Source: Pyrrhoderma lamaoense
Taxonomy: Eukaryota > Basidiomycota > Agaricomycetes > Hymenochaetales > Hymenochaetaceae
Length of the DNA: 64,000 nucleotides
Direction of reading: 5' to 3'
Assembly: GCA_002794735.1 (NCBI GenBank)
Contig: NBAZ01000010.1
Span: 806,001 to 870,000, forward strand
Positions within the stretch are counted from its first letter, which is position 1, and the number at the start of each line of letters is the position of its first letter. Under the pieces are notes generated by a model, which was given only the letters and a program-made list of their open reading frames with translations, did no database searches and had not been told where the DNA came from. Shown piece after piece: positions 47,666 through 61,335 of this stretch. A program made the position numbers and the translations under genes.

Positions 47666-49590
47666 TCACAATACTTCATCACGCCCCTCCTGTAACGCCA
47701 GAAGCTCGGCCGCTCGACGACGAGCTTCTTCCTTCAAGTGAGGAAGATCAACTGCAAGATCAACCATGGTTCTTTCTTCCCATCGCTCCAAGGCCCATTC
47801 ACGGACATAAACACTAGCCTTTAATTTATTGATTTCAATACATTAATGATAGAATATTCAAGGGAATCGATTATGATTTACCTTCATAAACCTCTTCGAT
47901 GCGTATTTCTTGAAGAATGACTCGTGTGAAATTGGCTTCAAGATGTAATTCAATATCAAGTTTGCAGTAGGTAGAAGCGCTTCTTCAGGATATGATGAGA
48001 AATGCCGGAGGTTAGGGGTCTGAAGAAAGATTAGCCTTTAAAATGAAAAAAGCATAAAATAGAAGTCATACCCAGTCAGGACAATCCAAGATCAACCGCG
48101 CCAGCCACATCGAAGCCGCAGCAAGCAACGACGGGGGAGCAGCAAGTAGCCGCCATTCCAAACAACCGACTTCGATGAGATATTTGCCAATTGTACGTAC
48201 TTGAACGTTGTAATCGTCTGCCTTACTAATCCTTCTCAAGAAGTTAAGTGGGCAAGGATAGCTCAAGTTCCACTCCAGAGTTTTTAAAATGTATCTCTCT
48301 GCCTGAAGGATTTCTTGTTCATTGTATGTAGAATCAGCACAGTAGATGAAGTTTGTGACTGAAGGTGCTATAGTCTCTTCAACTTTAGCGGCGATAAACA
48401 TGCACGTGACACCAACTAGTTGAAGCTTCGCAAGGGACACCACACGAGCAGAAAGGAAGCGGTCAATCAAGTTCACGCAAAGGAATAGTGTTTCGGGCAA
48501 CAACTTGAAACGTGTGTGTACCTGAATCAGCCAGTCCATAAGGATACCACGCATCTTCCATGCTAGCTCTTTTTGATTTTCCATATAATTTGGATTAGGC
48601 ATCGTTGTTTGCTAGATGCGATTAATCAGAATACATAGCTAAACAATGATTCAGTATGCAAATGACGTACCTCCACAGTCTTTAGATAGTTGAATATGTC
48701 GGCCACATATTCACTGACCATCAGAGGATCTGCGTCATCTTCGCGATCTAGATCATCCCAATCACGTTGCTCAACAACTATCTCGGGAGCAGGTGCAGGC
48801 GTAGGAACGACATTCTCCACTTCAAAATGTTCAATAGGTTCCGGAGCCTCAGTTTCCTCCGGTATTTTTTCTAACATGGGTTCATCATCAGAAGTTCGTC
48901 TTCGCTTGGACATAGGTTCATCCTCGATCTCTGGTACCACCTTTATGACAGGCGCCCTTTTGTGTGTAGTCCTCCGAGTGGGCGCAACGTTTGTTGCCGT
49001 AGCTTTGGCGGTTGCAGAGCGAGTGGTGGTCCTCCGTGTCGCGTGAGCTGTAGTTGGAACCTCTACTACTGGAATTCTTTTCGGCGCGGCATGATTGACC
49101 ACAGGCACCTCCTTAATGGGCACAGTCTTTGACTGTGTAGCACTACGAGTTCGAGTTGCCACGGTTCTAAGAGGCTGCCTCGAAGCCGCAGGAGCTGCAG
49201 CCGGGGCAGCTGATTTTACTGGCTTTGCAATAGCAGATTCCTTGCCCTTGCCCTTTACATCAATCGAGGATTTGACCCTGTTGTTCACCGATTTCCCCGT
49301 AACTTCTCCCAGAGCTTCACGCTTCCTCTTGTTCTGCGTATTGACCTCTGATAAGGCAGACTGCTTGCTGGACATGGTTGGAGCGGTTGTAGTTGAAGGT
49401 GGTTTGGTTCGAGTGGCAATTCTCGACGGCCTTGCATTAGCATTTTCATTATCTCTTGCGGCCGAGCGGGTTACTCGAGTTACCCTTCGAGCCTATGAAT
49501 TGTGTCCGAGTTATGAGAAGGCACGAAAATCAACATGTTGAACATGGGTATCAACGACGAAAAATAACATACAGGTATCCCGGATGCCAT
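47666..49590 (-). CDS. G2/mitotic B-type cyclin
   Basis: Regulatory subunit of Cdk1, driving entry into mitosis. Exons are 49590-49573 (only MASGIP), 49492-48671, 48611-48072, 48019-47882 and 47818-47666, giving about 556 residues. A destruction box REALGEVTG lies in the N-terminal region, which is otherwise Thr/Ala/Lys/Arg-rich. The N-terminal cyclin fold follows, with MRGILMDWLIQVHTRFKLLP (the MRAILxDW hallmark), LFLCVNLIDRFLSARVV, KLQLVGVTCMFIAAKVEE, and the C-terminal cyclin fold from YILKTLEWNLSYPCPLNFLR. Spacing and motifs match the fungal Clb/Cdc13 class. Its promoter carries cell-cycle-box-like sites (see the next regulatory entry). Confidence 0.94.
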
Positions 49591-49918
49591 GATGGCTAGT
49601 GAAAGGAAGGACAAATGGCTTTGAAGTGATAAGTTGGAGGTGTGGTCGTCGACAACGACGTCGTTTGAGAAAGCGGAGGGGGATGTGGAGGAAGAAAGAA
49701 GAGGATTGGACCGACGGACGATTTAAAGTGGCAATGAACCGAACGCGACCACTACCAAACAGAACCAATCAACGCGGTAACGCGAGAGTCACGCAGAAAT
49801 AATACAGATCTACTCTGTCACAACATCCTTTGTAAAGACTGGTTTTTATATGGTTTCGATGCTCACTCGGGTCATTTAGATTTACCTTATTTTAATATTG
49901 TAGCTGGCTGAGAAATCA
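49591..49918. promoter_or_regulatory. Bidirectional promoter cyclin B / mitochondrial ILERS with ACGCG boxes
   Basis: ACGCG cores occur at 49743-49747, 49772-49776 and 49780-49784, with a CCAAT box at 49765-49769. ACGCG is the core of the MluI cell-cycle box bound by MBF-type factors. Clustering beside a cyclin gene makes cell-cycle control plausible, though MBF usually acts at G1/S. Confidence 0.5.
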
Positions 49919-52900
49919 ATGGCACCATGGCTGATGTACAGGCGCCAGTTTTCTCTCTCTGCTACCTGCCGTGCTGCCTCAGATAATTCAAAGGCTTATT
50001 CACGGACCCTACGCTTGCCCAAGACTACCTTTCCCCAATGGTGTGACCCACAAAAATCTGAGCTACCGTTTCGAGAAAAGACAACACAGGCTCTCTACAA
50101 ATGGCAGGTGTGCTGTTCTTTATTATTCTTTTGTGAAATAAAACTACATAATTACTAACTCGTATCACAGGAAAAGAATGCTCCAGGTCCATTGTTCGTA
50201 CTACATGACGGACCGCCTTATGCAAATGGAAACTTACACATGGGTAGAGACTTCACCATTGTTCCATAAATGAGAATTAATTAAATCCACTATGGTTGCA
50301 ATAGGCCATGCGATGAACAAAATTCTAAAGGATATAATTAACCGTTTTCATCTTCTTCAAGGAAGAAGAATCAAGTAAGCTCATTTTCTTAAAGGAATTA
50401 GCTCCATTTGCTAATATTATCAGTTATATTCCCGGCTGGGATTGTCATGGTTTACCTATAGAGGCCAAAACACTTAAGGAAATGAAAGTAGGTTTAAATC
50501 GAACCTCATTTTTGCATTTAACTCAAGCCGCACAGAAAGACGCTCGATCTTTACCTGCGCACGTTATTCGTAGATGTGCTAAGGGCGTGGCAGACCGCGA
50601 AGTCAGAATCCAGAGAAAGGAGTTCATGGAACTAGGAATACTCGCAGATTGGAGTGAAAACGGAACATACAGGACTCTAGGTGGGTTTTTCTTATTTAAA
50701 AAAAACCCTTATAATTCTAATCATAATAAAGATAGATCATATGAACTCCGACAATTGCGAGTTTTCCAAAAGATGGTTGAAAAGGGTATATGTGCTTTTA
50801 AGGATATTATCAGACATTTAGACTAAATAATAAATAGGGCTCATCTATAGAAATTACCGACCTGTCCACTACTCCCCATCATCTCGATCTGCTCTTGCAG
50901 AGGCCGAGCTAGAGTACCGTGATAATCATATTTCTCGCTCGGTTTATGTTGTCTTTGATATCGAGAAGTCCCTACCCCCAAACTCACCTCTAGCTGAAGT
51001 GTGCAAATCCCACACAGTAAAATTATTGATTTGGACAACTACACCTTGGACTCTGACGGCTAATATGGCATGTTTTCTCACTTTTTATTGCGTTATTACT
51101 CCTCCTTAAGTATGTTTAGGCTATTGCAGTGCACCCCGAGATGAGTTATTCTGTTCTAAAGCGGGAGAATGGTGTGATTATGATTGTGGCGAAAGAGCGC
51201 ATTTCAGATCTTCACGATGTCATAGGTGATTGTGAAGAGCTATTCGTTGTCAAAGGTGATCCTCTTATACGTCTAGTGCTTGTATATTCTAACTATATAA
51301 TGATACAGGAAATGATCTCGTAGACCTAAAGTACAAGCCCATGTTTGACTCTTCCCGCTCCCTCGCTCCCTTCAAGATCATCCCAGCTTTACATGTCACA
51401 CCTGACTCTGGTACCGGACTGGTCCACTGTGCTCCTGCTCACGGTGCAGAAGACTATCTGGCTTTTCAAGCTCTCAATCTGCTTGACACTCACAATCCGG
51501 ATTCTCTCATTTGTCATGTAGACAGCGAAGGCTGTTACTCTCGGGGTGTCCTTGACGTTGTGGGCGAGGATATTGGTGGCCAGCTTCAAGGTCGTGACGT
51601 TCTCGTTGGTGGAAACAACTTAATCATTGAGATTCTATCGGACCGGGGCAATACCCTGGTTAAAGAAGAGCGTATTCAACATCGATATCCTTACGATTGG
51701 AAGACGAATAAGCCTATCATCGTCACGTAGGATTTGCTCTTTGAATATACAGCATTTTTCTTAATTAACTTCCTCACTAGTGCTACTTCCCAATGGTTCG
51801 CAGATCTGGCTTCGATCAAGGATAAGGCGCTCAGAGCTCTCGAAAGTGTTACATTCTATCCCCCTGAGTGTGAGCTTTGCCAAAACACTAATGAGAATTA
51901 GGCAGAGCCTAAAGTGAATATTATAGCCCGCAACCGTTTAGAAGCTTTTGTTCGCTCTCGATCGGAATGGTGTATTTCTCGTCAACGTGTATGGGGAGTA
52001 CCAATCCCGTATCTCCACCATCTTCCAACGGAAGCGACTGTGTTAACCCCTGAAACCATGGCTCACATCCTAGCAGTTCTAGAAGAGAAAGGTCCCGAAT
52101 GTTGGTGGGATGGCCCTGTTTCTGACTTCATTCCTCCGGAATTACGTGGTGGCAAAAGTGACACAGAATTGGAAGCCATTTGGAAGAAAGGAACTGATAC
52201 TATGGATGTGTGGTTCGACAGTGGGAGTTCTTGGTCACTTCTAGCAGACAAAGGAATCAAGTCTGAGAGTATCGGGAAGCAGGCATATGCAGATATCGCT
52301 CTTGAAGGCTCAGATCAACACCGTGGTTGGTTCCAAAGTATGTTATTGACAGCTGCTGCGATAGTTGATACAGACCAAGTCCTGCCGTACCGAAAGTTGA
52401 TCACTCATGGTATGGTGCTTGATCAAGAAGGGAAGAAAATGAGCAAGAGCTTAGGTAATGTTATCAGCCCTATGGAGATTGTTTTAGGCGGCAAGGTAAT
52501 TTCATACTGTAATCAGCTGCAGAAGCTTTCTTGTTCAGTACTATTACTGTAGGACAAAAAGAAGGATCCATCTTATGGTGCGGATGTACTAAGATTCTGG
52601 GCTTCATCCGTCGAATTCTGGCGTGATGCTCCCTTAGGTACAACAGTGCTAGCCCAGGCAGCCGAAGCATTACGTAAAATAAGGAACTCAGCACGCTTTA
52701 TCCTAGGCAATATTGGTGATGAAGAGAGTCGCAAGGATCTTGTTAGGGTTGACATAAAAGATATGAGTATTGTATGTTCTGTGTTCAGTATCAACCTCTT
52801 TAATTTGCTAATTCTTATGGACTAGGCCGACCGTTATGTCTTACACGAGTTAGCCAACCTCGAGAAGTCTGTGTACGAGTACTACTCTCAACTTAATTTC

Positions 52901-53962
52901 CCCCGAGGTTCGCATATATCTTTGTTGCATTTTAAATGTATGATGACCGAAAGTTTTATAACAGTCGTCCAGGCTATCTCTCGTTTTGCAAACATAACTC
53001 TATCATCTCTGTACTTTGATATCACGAAAGACATCCTGTACGCCAATGAGGAATGTAGCATTGAAAGACGTGCAGTTGTGACAGTCTTAGAACGGGTACG
53101 CATCTACCTTACGCAAACGCTTTCGCCCTTTGACTTATCCTCATCCGCAGGTACTAGAACACTTGAAATATATGCTAGCTCCAATCACTCCACATCTTGC
53201 TGAGGAAATCCTATATCATCAGTTTGGAGCCACAGGGAACCAAAGCGAAGGAACCTCCGTATTTGCGCAAAGTAGACCTCTTCTAGTAAGCCAGACATAT
53301 ATTTCTTTATCTAGTTACAAGCTTAACAGGTTTCTCCCTCAACCGAAATAATCTATAGCCTTCAATATGGCTAGATGAACGAGTGTCAAAGGATATGACC
53401 ATTCTTCTAAATATCCGTAATGAGGTGCTAGCCTTGTTGGAAAATGCTCGCTATAAAAAGTATGTTCCGTCATTTTTCTATGATCGATGGAGTATATTCT
53501 CTACGATATTTACCAATAACATTTATGTATAGGGACCTTCGCAGTTCCCTTGAAGCGGAGGTGGACATACTTGTCCCTACCTTGGGCTGGCTGGAAGGCA
53601 CAAATGATTTGTCTGTTGTCTTACGTCAGAATAGTACGTATTTGTATATTCTCAATAGCAACTATTCAGAGAGGCTCAACTACGCTCTTACATAATATAT
53701 AGGTGAATATTTGAAGACGCTATTTATCGTCTCTGATGTGCACTTAAAACCTAAGGATTCTTATATACCAGATCCTGATCGACTGAAATGGTCTTATAAT
53801 ACTATATTACAACTCCCTGGTGAGCATATAGACGTACCCTTGGAAATACGCATCAGACCTGCTTTAAAAACAAAGTGTCCTCGTTGCTGGACTTATACTC
53901 GTGTTGAAGGAGAAGATCTTTGCCCTAGGTGTGCGAATGCTATACAGATAGTAAAGGCGTGA
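49919..53962 (+). CDS. ISM1: Isoleucyl-tRNA synthetase, mitochondrial
   Basis: Class I aminoacyl-tRNA synthetase that charges tRNA-Ile. The N-terminus [20 protein letters not shown] is basic and Ser-rich, a likely mitochondrial presequence. The HIGH-type motif is HMGHAMNKI (after PPYANGNL), split by an intron. Further family landmarks are [24 protein letters not shown], the editing region [54 protein letters not shown] and the KMSKS motif (KKMSKSLGN). The C-terminus has a Cys4 zinc-binding element CPRCW with LCPRC, as in bacterial and mitochondrial IleRS. About 18 short introns. Symbol taken from the yeast orthologue by family match. It is divergent from cyclin B. Confidence 0.94.
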
Positions 53963-54612
53963 ACATTTTTACTCTATAATCATATAGTTTTTAGTTTGAT
54001 GTATATCATAACAGAGTTAATGGGTGTACCCAAAGTAGTTATACTACGTGAAATTTGGGGGAGGGGGAATTGAAGTTCGAAAACACGGAGAAGATGGTGA
54101 CAGAAAAAAAGTAACCAATGCGATATTATGGGGTGAGATAGCGCAAAAGTTTTCGAAAAAAAACTTGGTAATTCCATATTCCAAAAACAAATAACTTTGA
54201 ACTACTATATGATAGTATATCTACTGTTTCGAATTTTATGAAGGATGTTAAAACCCAAGTAGATGGTAAGTTTGAAGATTTATGAGGCTTATTTGGCCTA
54301 TATTTCAGAAGTATTATTCGCGAGAGAAATTTGATGTCCACCCGCCATATATGCAACCAAGATATTCTTATCTGGCTATTTATTTACTTTTCCAAACTCA
54401 AAATGAGCATGTCAACACGAGCAATGCGGGTAACAGTCTCTAGTTAATCGTAAAACTTGAAAGCCGGTATAAATTTACAAAGACGCGAACATGAATACAC
54501 TACTTCTATCTGTCTATCTCATCTCTAAGAATCTTTCTCTGCTATTATAAGCTCCGAATTATAAAACTATTTAAAGTAACTCGGTACTAAACTTTTCTCA
54601 CTTAGCCCGATA
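53963..54612. other. Intergenic between convergent genes
   Basis: About 650 bp of AT-rich 3' flanking sequence for two genes. No further signal is seen. Confidence 0.6.
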
Positions 54613-56425
54613 TCAATAAGAATTTAGTGCAGAGTCCTCCCTATGCAACAAACCCACAAGGACCGTCCCCAGGCCGACTCCCGATAGGATTCCGATGATA
54701 GGACCAATGACTTCGTATGAATTTCAGCAAAACATATTATTCCATGAAAGAAATCACTATACTTTTACTAGCCAACAGTGTGATGTCTTCACCACTAGAT
54801 GTGGAAGCGAAACCACCAGCAGAGCCCAAACAATCCTAGAAACAGTTTCTTTAGAATAACTCAAGAATATATAGTTCTAAAACTTACGGGAACAAGGAAG
54901 AAAAGCCCGGTAGACATAACCGTGAATGTAGACGTTTTGAAGAATCGGGAGTAGATATTGCCGAGTACGCCAACCACCAAAGCTCCGACAAGAGAAACGT
55001 AGTCCGCGTGGGCCTCTGAGTTAAGGTAATAATTACAGTAATAAGTTGCCGCGAAGGAGCTGCAGGCAATTACAACAGTTGCCACCATCTGACGAGAGCA
55101 CCAACGTTGCTGATTTAACATTGAGACTACGAGCGCAAAGGAGGGTACGAAAATAAAAAAAGTCCAGGTAGGCAGCGGTTTAAGAAACCAGCCCCAGGAC
55201 TCATCTCGATAACATCCCCGCACGATATTTGACGTCGCTTCCAGAGAGGAAATAGGGACAAACGTGAAAGTACCCCGGAGCGATGGCTGATCTATATTTT
55301 GATAGAATCCAGAATATGTTGAGAGCTCTACAGCCCCTTCAGGTAGTGCATTGCGTTTTGAATGAGATACAGCTAGATATATATCAGAGCCCAACCGCAG
55401 CCCAAGTCCCTGAGAATAGTGTTAACAGAAGGGATTCCCAAGTACTAGAAAATCATATAAGACTACCAAACATAAAGCACTATATAATCCAGAGAAGAAT
55501 CTTGGAGCCCCCGAAGCGTGATTTCCGACAGCGATTTCTAAAAAGCCCGAAACTTTCAATGAATGGATACTCGAAGTATACCAGAGTATTTATCACCCAG
55601 TACGTACATAGTAGAAATCCAGGAAGTAGTGAAACCACTCCAGCGGATGAAATCGCGGAAAAGCAAAATACCCCCCCGTGATAAGTTGCAAGACCTCGCG
55701 CGACAAAGGATACCAACATAGCGCCCACGAATTGCCTGCCTCTGCATAACAAGCGTACGACAAAGCCCAATAATCCAGCTACCCACATATCGTTCAAGCT
55801 CCCACCAAAGGAGACGCCGCAGATGATAAAAGAGGCAAGATAAGAAAGTATAAAACCCACGTAGGGCTTATAAGAAAGGGGGTTTGCTAGTAGTACACGT
55901 ATCTGGCGGGCTCCTTCATCAGCACCCGTCTTGTCCTGGAGTACGGATCGATAGATTCCATACAGCTCATCAATGCATCTTAGAGATAAGTTAGATTCAG
56001 ACATGATCGTTAGAATCTCAGACTGATTTGTTTCGGGATCCGCGAAAAAGCATGTGATGTAACCATAGATGTGTTCGAATTGAGCTCTCACATTGAAGGC
56101 TTTCGCGAGGGAGTCTAGCTGAATTTCTATGCGATGTGGAGGAGATCCAAATGTCAACAGACCCTCTGCATAGGCAGCGATGAAGTCCCTATAGGCATTC
56201 AATTCTAAAAGATGTACGCGTCAGATAGGAGTGGAAAACGATGGCCCGAGTGCTACCTTGTACATGGTGAGTAACAAGACCAACTTGTGTCCGCTCTCCA
56301 CTTTGGGCTTTAGGTTCAGTTTCAATCCTCAACACTTTCTTTTCGTCTTCTTTGTTAGGATGCTGAATATCCACCAGATGTTTATAGTCAGTTTGGATTG
56401 GGGAGAGCTCACGGGATCCCGACAT
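54613..56425 (-). CDS. ThrE/DUF1212 multi-pass membrane protein (pheromone-regulated Prm10-like)
   Basis: A predicted membrane transporter family related to the bacterial threonine/serine exporter ThrE; the yeast member is Prm10. The start MSGSRELSPIQ at 56425 is chosen; an in-frame ATG upstream is not needed. The cytosolic DUF1212 part includes NAYRDFIAAYAEGLLTFGSP and HRIEIQLDSLAKAFNV. Several membrane helices follow (YVGFILSYLASFIICGVSF; SAGVVSLLPGFLL), then the C-terminal half (WFLKPLPTWTFFIFVPSFAL; LVGALVVGVLGNIYSRFF). The end is VGLGTVLVGLLHRE, just before the stop at 54613. The exons around 55,390-55,610 are short and only roughly placed. The transported substrate in fungi is unknown. 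Confidence 0.85.
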
Positions 56426-57664
56426 TGTAGGAAGAAGAGAGAGTGCTAATGGGTGTATCATGGTTCTGCCACACCTTATATAGTTCAACTGCACTGAAGC
56501 TAGTCTGGACTAGAATGACGGCGCACATGATATATGGATGATGCATAATCCGACCCTTTGTATATCAAGCGGTGTTGCGTGAAGACAGTATGATTCAGCT
56601 TCGTTATGAATATAGATCGAATAATCAGCATGACAGTCATCCCTCGGAGTATACATGTTGTTGTCGTTAACGAGCCGCTCGTTTTAATACGATAAAAGTC
56701 GCCTTTAGAGACAGACAGATAAACAGACGGATAGACAGATAAATATTCATACGAGTTAGTACCCCCAGCAGTGTCAAGTCAGAAGAATGCCATTATTAAC
56801 AAACACACTAGGAACTGGCATGGTTATTGGTTTGATTTCTCTGTTACTTAATAACTTATAGCATAAATTGTGACAAATTCAAGATTATATAATGCACTCA
56901 AATTAACAAATAATCACTAACCAAATTCATTGCTAGTTTTTGGATATTTTTAGTGGTATTCATCATATCTTCTTTGGATCTTTCATTGCACCAGATAGCT
57001 GATGTTAGCTTATTAGAAAGCACGACTTTTATTTGAGAATTGAACTTATGTTTTTCCGTCTCGCGTGACCTGGCACACTCGGATGATTCGATATACGCAT
57101 CCAGCGGTCCGGCAACATGAAGGAAGTTAGCGACGTATGTCTTGTAGTCTCTCACGTCTTATGAGCTACTGCCCTGTAGATCCCGATGCCAGCTCGCTGA
57201 AGATCCTACGGACATAATCCTCCGTGATAACTATTCTTTCCCGGTTCTGTTGTTATGTATCTACGCTTCCTTGGTTTTCGTCTCTGGTACTACTTATATC
57301 CGGAAACAGATAACATGCGATCAAAAAAGCTTTTGAACCATAGTACTATCCGAGAGTCTGTCTAGGTACATATACTGCGACACGCTACGTATATTGACCT
57401 CCGTTCGCTCGCATAATCACGAGAACGGTGGATACGTATCAAATTGAGAAACTTACCTAGCGTGAGCTTCTTTTGCAAGCCACATGTTCAGAACTCATTT
57501 CAGCCTGAACGGTCAGTCCGCATGTCTCTCGTGGCTCTTCATCACTCTAGCGGTCCGTTGGATCGTCGGAAAAAATAATAAATATAAATACTGCAGTGGA
57601 TGAGTAGGTGTATGATTAACAGAAAAGGAAGGATTGTTCGTTTTGTCCCCTACGCTACTGAGGC
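56426..57664. other. Intergenic, divergent, about 1.2 kb
   Basis: Holds the promoters of the ThrE-like and GH51 genes. A degenerate GACA/GATA tetranucleotide repeat lies at about 56,709-56,745. A minus-strand open frame at 56898-57155 (85 codons) has no recognisable family and no good splice partners. Confidence 0.6.
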
Positions 57665-60600
57665 CATGCGTTTTGCACTCTATGGTCTGCTTCTTGGTCT
57701 CTTGTCCTCGACCAGGGCTCAAGATCACACTGTAGTTGTCGATGGAATTGCTAGTCATTCTGTTCCGGAGTCACTCTGTGAGTATGGTATGAACATTGAG
57801 TTGCCTAGACCTAACAGAGTTTCTTTGATATTGAGTTGGCTTGATGTTTGAGGTAAGATCATACAATAATTTTCTGTATCAACGTTGTTGACTGTCATTC
57901 CCATTCTTAGGATATCAGTGTAATTAAAAACTTGAACTTTGCGTGTATTTTTTTTAATGTTGATTGACTTTTATTTAGCATGTAACTACTCATGGGTACC
58001 TCAAATAAGATATTCTAAGCTGACCTTTAATTTGATAAATAGAGTGGAGATGGAGGTCTTTATGCAGAGCGTGAGTTAACTACAATAAAAGAAACTATGG
58101 CTAAATTAAGAAGCACTAGTTTTACAGAATCGAGCCTTCCAGCAAGTGACTCCGGGTGACTAAACATTGAACTATATTCCTTTCAGTGCGACCGTAACTC
58201 ATATTTAAAATCGATACAGGTACATCTGCAGCTCTCACAGCGTGGTCTGCTGTGGGGGGTGCTGAAATCTCTGTCATCAGCGACACATCTCCACTATCTT
58301 CGGCTTTGCCCAACTCTCTTCAAGTTCAAATTCCAAGTGGTAGCTCAGGGACTGTTGGTGTTGCAAATTCAGGATACTTCGGTTCGCTTCGGTCACGTGT
58401 TTTTCTCCCTTGATCAGAAGACTAACAGAAAATACCTACCTACAATAGGAATTAATGTTAATGAAGCCTGGACCTATAATGCATCGTTTAACTTCAAGTT
58501 CGCAGAAGGGTCAACATTCACCGGTAAACTCACGGCATCTTTAGTTTCAGGAGATGGCACAACTCTCGCATCTTCGTCATCTGATGTATCTGGCGCTGCT
58601 TCTACCAGTTGGACTGAGTTTTTTGTCACACTCAAGCCCACATCGAGTGCATCTAACACGAACAACTCCTTCACTGTTACCCTTGACGGAGCATCGGCTG
58701 CTGGAGAAACGATATCATTCTCCCTGTTCTCCCTTTTTCCCCCAACCTTCAAGAACAGAGCTAATGGAATCCGTGTAGATCTCGCAGAGGTTCGTTGACG
58801 TCAAAAATATCTACTTTTACACACTCTGTACTTATTGAGTGCCATCTCACAGACGCTTTTGGATATGAAACCAGCCTTCTTTAGGTTTCCTGGGGGTAAC
58901 AACTTAGTGAGGAGTTCAAGTGTATCAGCTCATATCACCTTTGCTTACTGAGATTTTTGCAGGAAGTAAGAAACGTTCTGCAGCGTGATAAGAGATATCT
59001 GATTTAAAATTTAGGGACAATCTATCGCTGGTCGCTGGAACTGGAGAAACACTGTTGGACCCTTAACCGAGCGTCCCGGACGTCTAGGAGACTGGGGCTA
59101 TATCAACACTGAGTAAGTATCTTGATAATCCCTTTCATATGCACAGTCTTAGTAGTGTTCGTATCGGGTCACCAGCGGGCTCGGTCTAAAGAATATCTTG
59201 ACTTTATTGAAGATATGGGCATGCAATCTATTATGGCTGTGTGGGCTGGTTGGTTATGATTCGTCATTACTATATATATATCACAACTAAGTCTCGTTAT
59301 AAGGATATTCATTCGGTGGTACTGTAGCAGAGGCTGATCTCCAGCCTTACATCCAAGAAGCAATTGATCAGGTTCATTTGGTTCTCATAAGAAAACAAAT
59401 TGCTTCTCTAAACTAGATATGATAGATTAACTTTGTCGTTGGTGATCCTCAGAGAGTGACGCAGGTGAATCAGTCTTATGGTTTCTACAGGATTATGCCC
59501 TTTCTTACAAATATGTGTAAAATTCTTAGCGGCACTTAGGGCATCACTTGGACACCCAGAACCATATACTCTTCGCTGGGTGGAAGTTGGTAACGAAGAC
59601 TTCTTTGCGGCAGATACATATGCTTCCTATCGATGGCCAGACTTCGTCAATGCACTAAAGGCTGAGTTCCCTCAAATAGGTATACCCCTTTGCTATGCTA
59701 TCTAAACAAATACTAAGGTACCCGTAAGAATTCATGGCTACAACGGATACATTCAACCCTATATTGACGCCTAACCCGGAGCTCTACGATATTCACGTAT
59801 ACCAAACCCCAAGTAAGTCATACTGTCATCTAGAAGGTTATGAACTAAATTTCTCGTAGCATGGTTTTATCAGAATGCATTCTATTACGATGGCTTCGAG
59901 GTTTATTATCTTCTGAATTTTATGTGTATTATGACACTGAATATCCCTTTTTGTAGCGCAATGGAACAAAATACTTTGAGGTCGGTTGAGAATTATTACT
60001 AAAGACATACTGATTCGTTAAATTATTATTGTGGCATTAGGGTGAATTCGCTGCCATCTCTTCTAATCCAAATGACCTCTTTGGTACACCTGCGATGGTC
60101 GTTTCACATTCCCTGTCATGTCTGGTAAATGCTCTTCTTGGAATTCATCTCTTTCTACTCAATAATTTGTTTCCCGAAACTGGATAGGTTCGGCTGGAGA
60201 AGCTGCATTCATGACTGGCCTTGAACGTAACTCTGATATCGTCTTTGCGGCATCTTATGCACCTCTCCTCCAGGTAAGTAAAATCAAAACTGTTTCCCAG
60301 CATGCTGAAGGAAACTTAGCCGTACCATTCGTTCTAGCATATTTCTAGTTCACAATGGGTATGTACCGTTAATATCTCAATCTTGATTTTTATACTTATA
60401 ATGAGCTTCCACTTCTCTAGACTCCAAACTTGATTAGCTTTGAGTAAGAATAATAATCCGATTTCGCATGATACAGTACTACAGTTTCAAGGTCTGATGA
60501 ACGGATTTTTGCTAGCCCGGCCAACGTATACAAATCCACAAGTTATTATGTTCATCAAGTAAGTAACTACTTTGCAACAAGAAGCATTATTATGGTACTC

Positions 60601-60960
60601 AGCTCCAAACTGCTGTGATAGCTATTCAGTCTCTCAAAAGGTACAGAGTATCTCCCAAGCACACTTCCCACAAACGGTGGTACAGTCCACTGGTCCGTCA
60701 CTCGTGACACCTCAACCCAAACCATCTTCATCAAGCTAGCCAACGCGGCTTCCACTACGTCTTCTGTGGCCTTTCAACTCCCATTTTCGACATTCGGTAG
60801 AGGCACTCTGACCGTCCTTTCTGGAGGCCAAAATGATATGAACAGCCCATCGAGTCCGAATACAGTCACTCCGCAAGAGAGCTCGTTTACACCGTCGAAG
60901 AATTTTGTATATACTGCTCCGGCGTTCAGTTTGAGCGTGTTCAAATTTACAGCTCATTAA
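57665..60960 (+). CDS. GH51 alpha-L-arabinofuranosidase, secreted
   Basis: Removes terminal arabinofuranosyl residues from hemicellulose or pectin side chains. The start [19 protein letters not shown] at 57665 is a classic signal peptide. Segments typical of fungal GH51 follow through many introns: [91 protein letters not shown], the acid/base motif [10 protein letters not shown], and [17 protein letters not shown], which contains the likely nucleophile Glu. The last exon (from about 60,640) forms a beta-rich C-terminal domain and ends at 60960. One base appears to be missing near 59,191 (see findings). The first introns, around 57,770-58,060, are only roughly placed. Confidence 0.9.
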
Positions 60961-61335
60961 AGTCGTTTATAACGGAGTAAGTAACTGAGAAGATTGTATA
61001 GATGTTATGAGGTACTTTGATACTCAGAAGTCTTGGGGAAAAGGCGTGGAATCGTAGGATTATCTAAATGTGAAGATTCGGAAAGGAGCAATTTTTTATG
61101 TATATAACAGTTTTATCCCATTATAAATTTGGACATTTGATAGAAGCAACAGAGTTTTTGGACCCGAGCTTCTGCATGTATATGATTGATACTTTTATGC
61201 AGCTTAGTAAGTAAAGTATATAAAACATGAGTTGGGAATATGCCCCTTTTTCAAAGTGTACTAATTAATAAAGTAAGGTATAAAAACTTTAAGAGAGCGG
61301 ATTAGCTCATTAACGGATATATAAACAAAAGTCCT
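60961..61335. other. Intergenic between convergent GH51 and SAM50
   Basis: About 375 bp, AT-rich, 3' flanks only. Confidence 0.6.

Noticed and set aside
56898..57155. Minus-strand 85-codon frame as a gene
   Set aside because: It has no recognisable family, no good splice sites at either side and AT-rich composition. It was left as intergenic.
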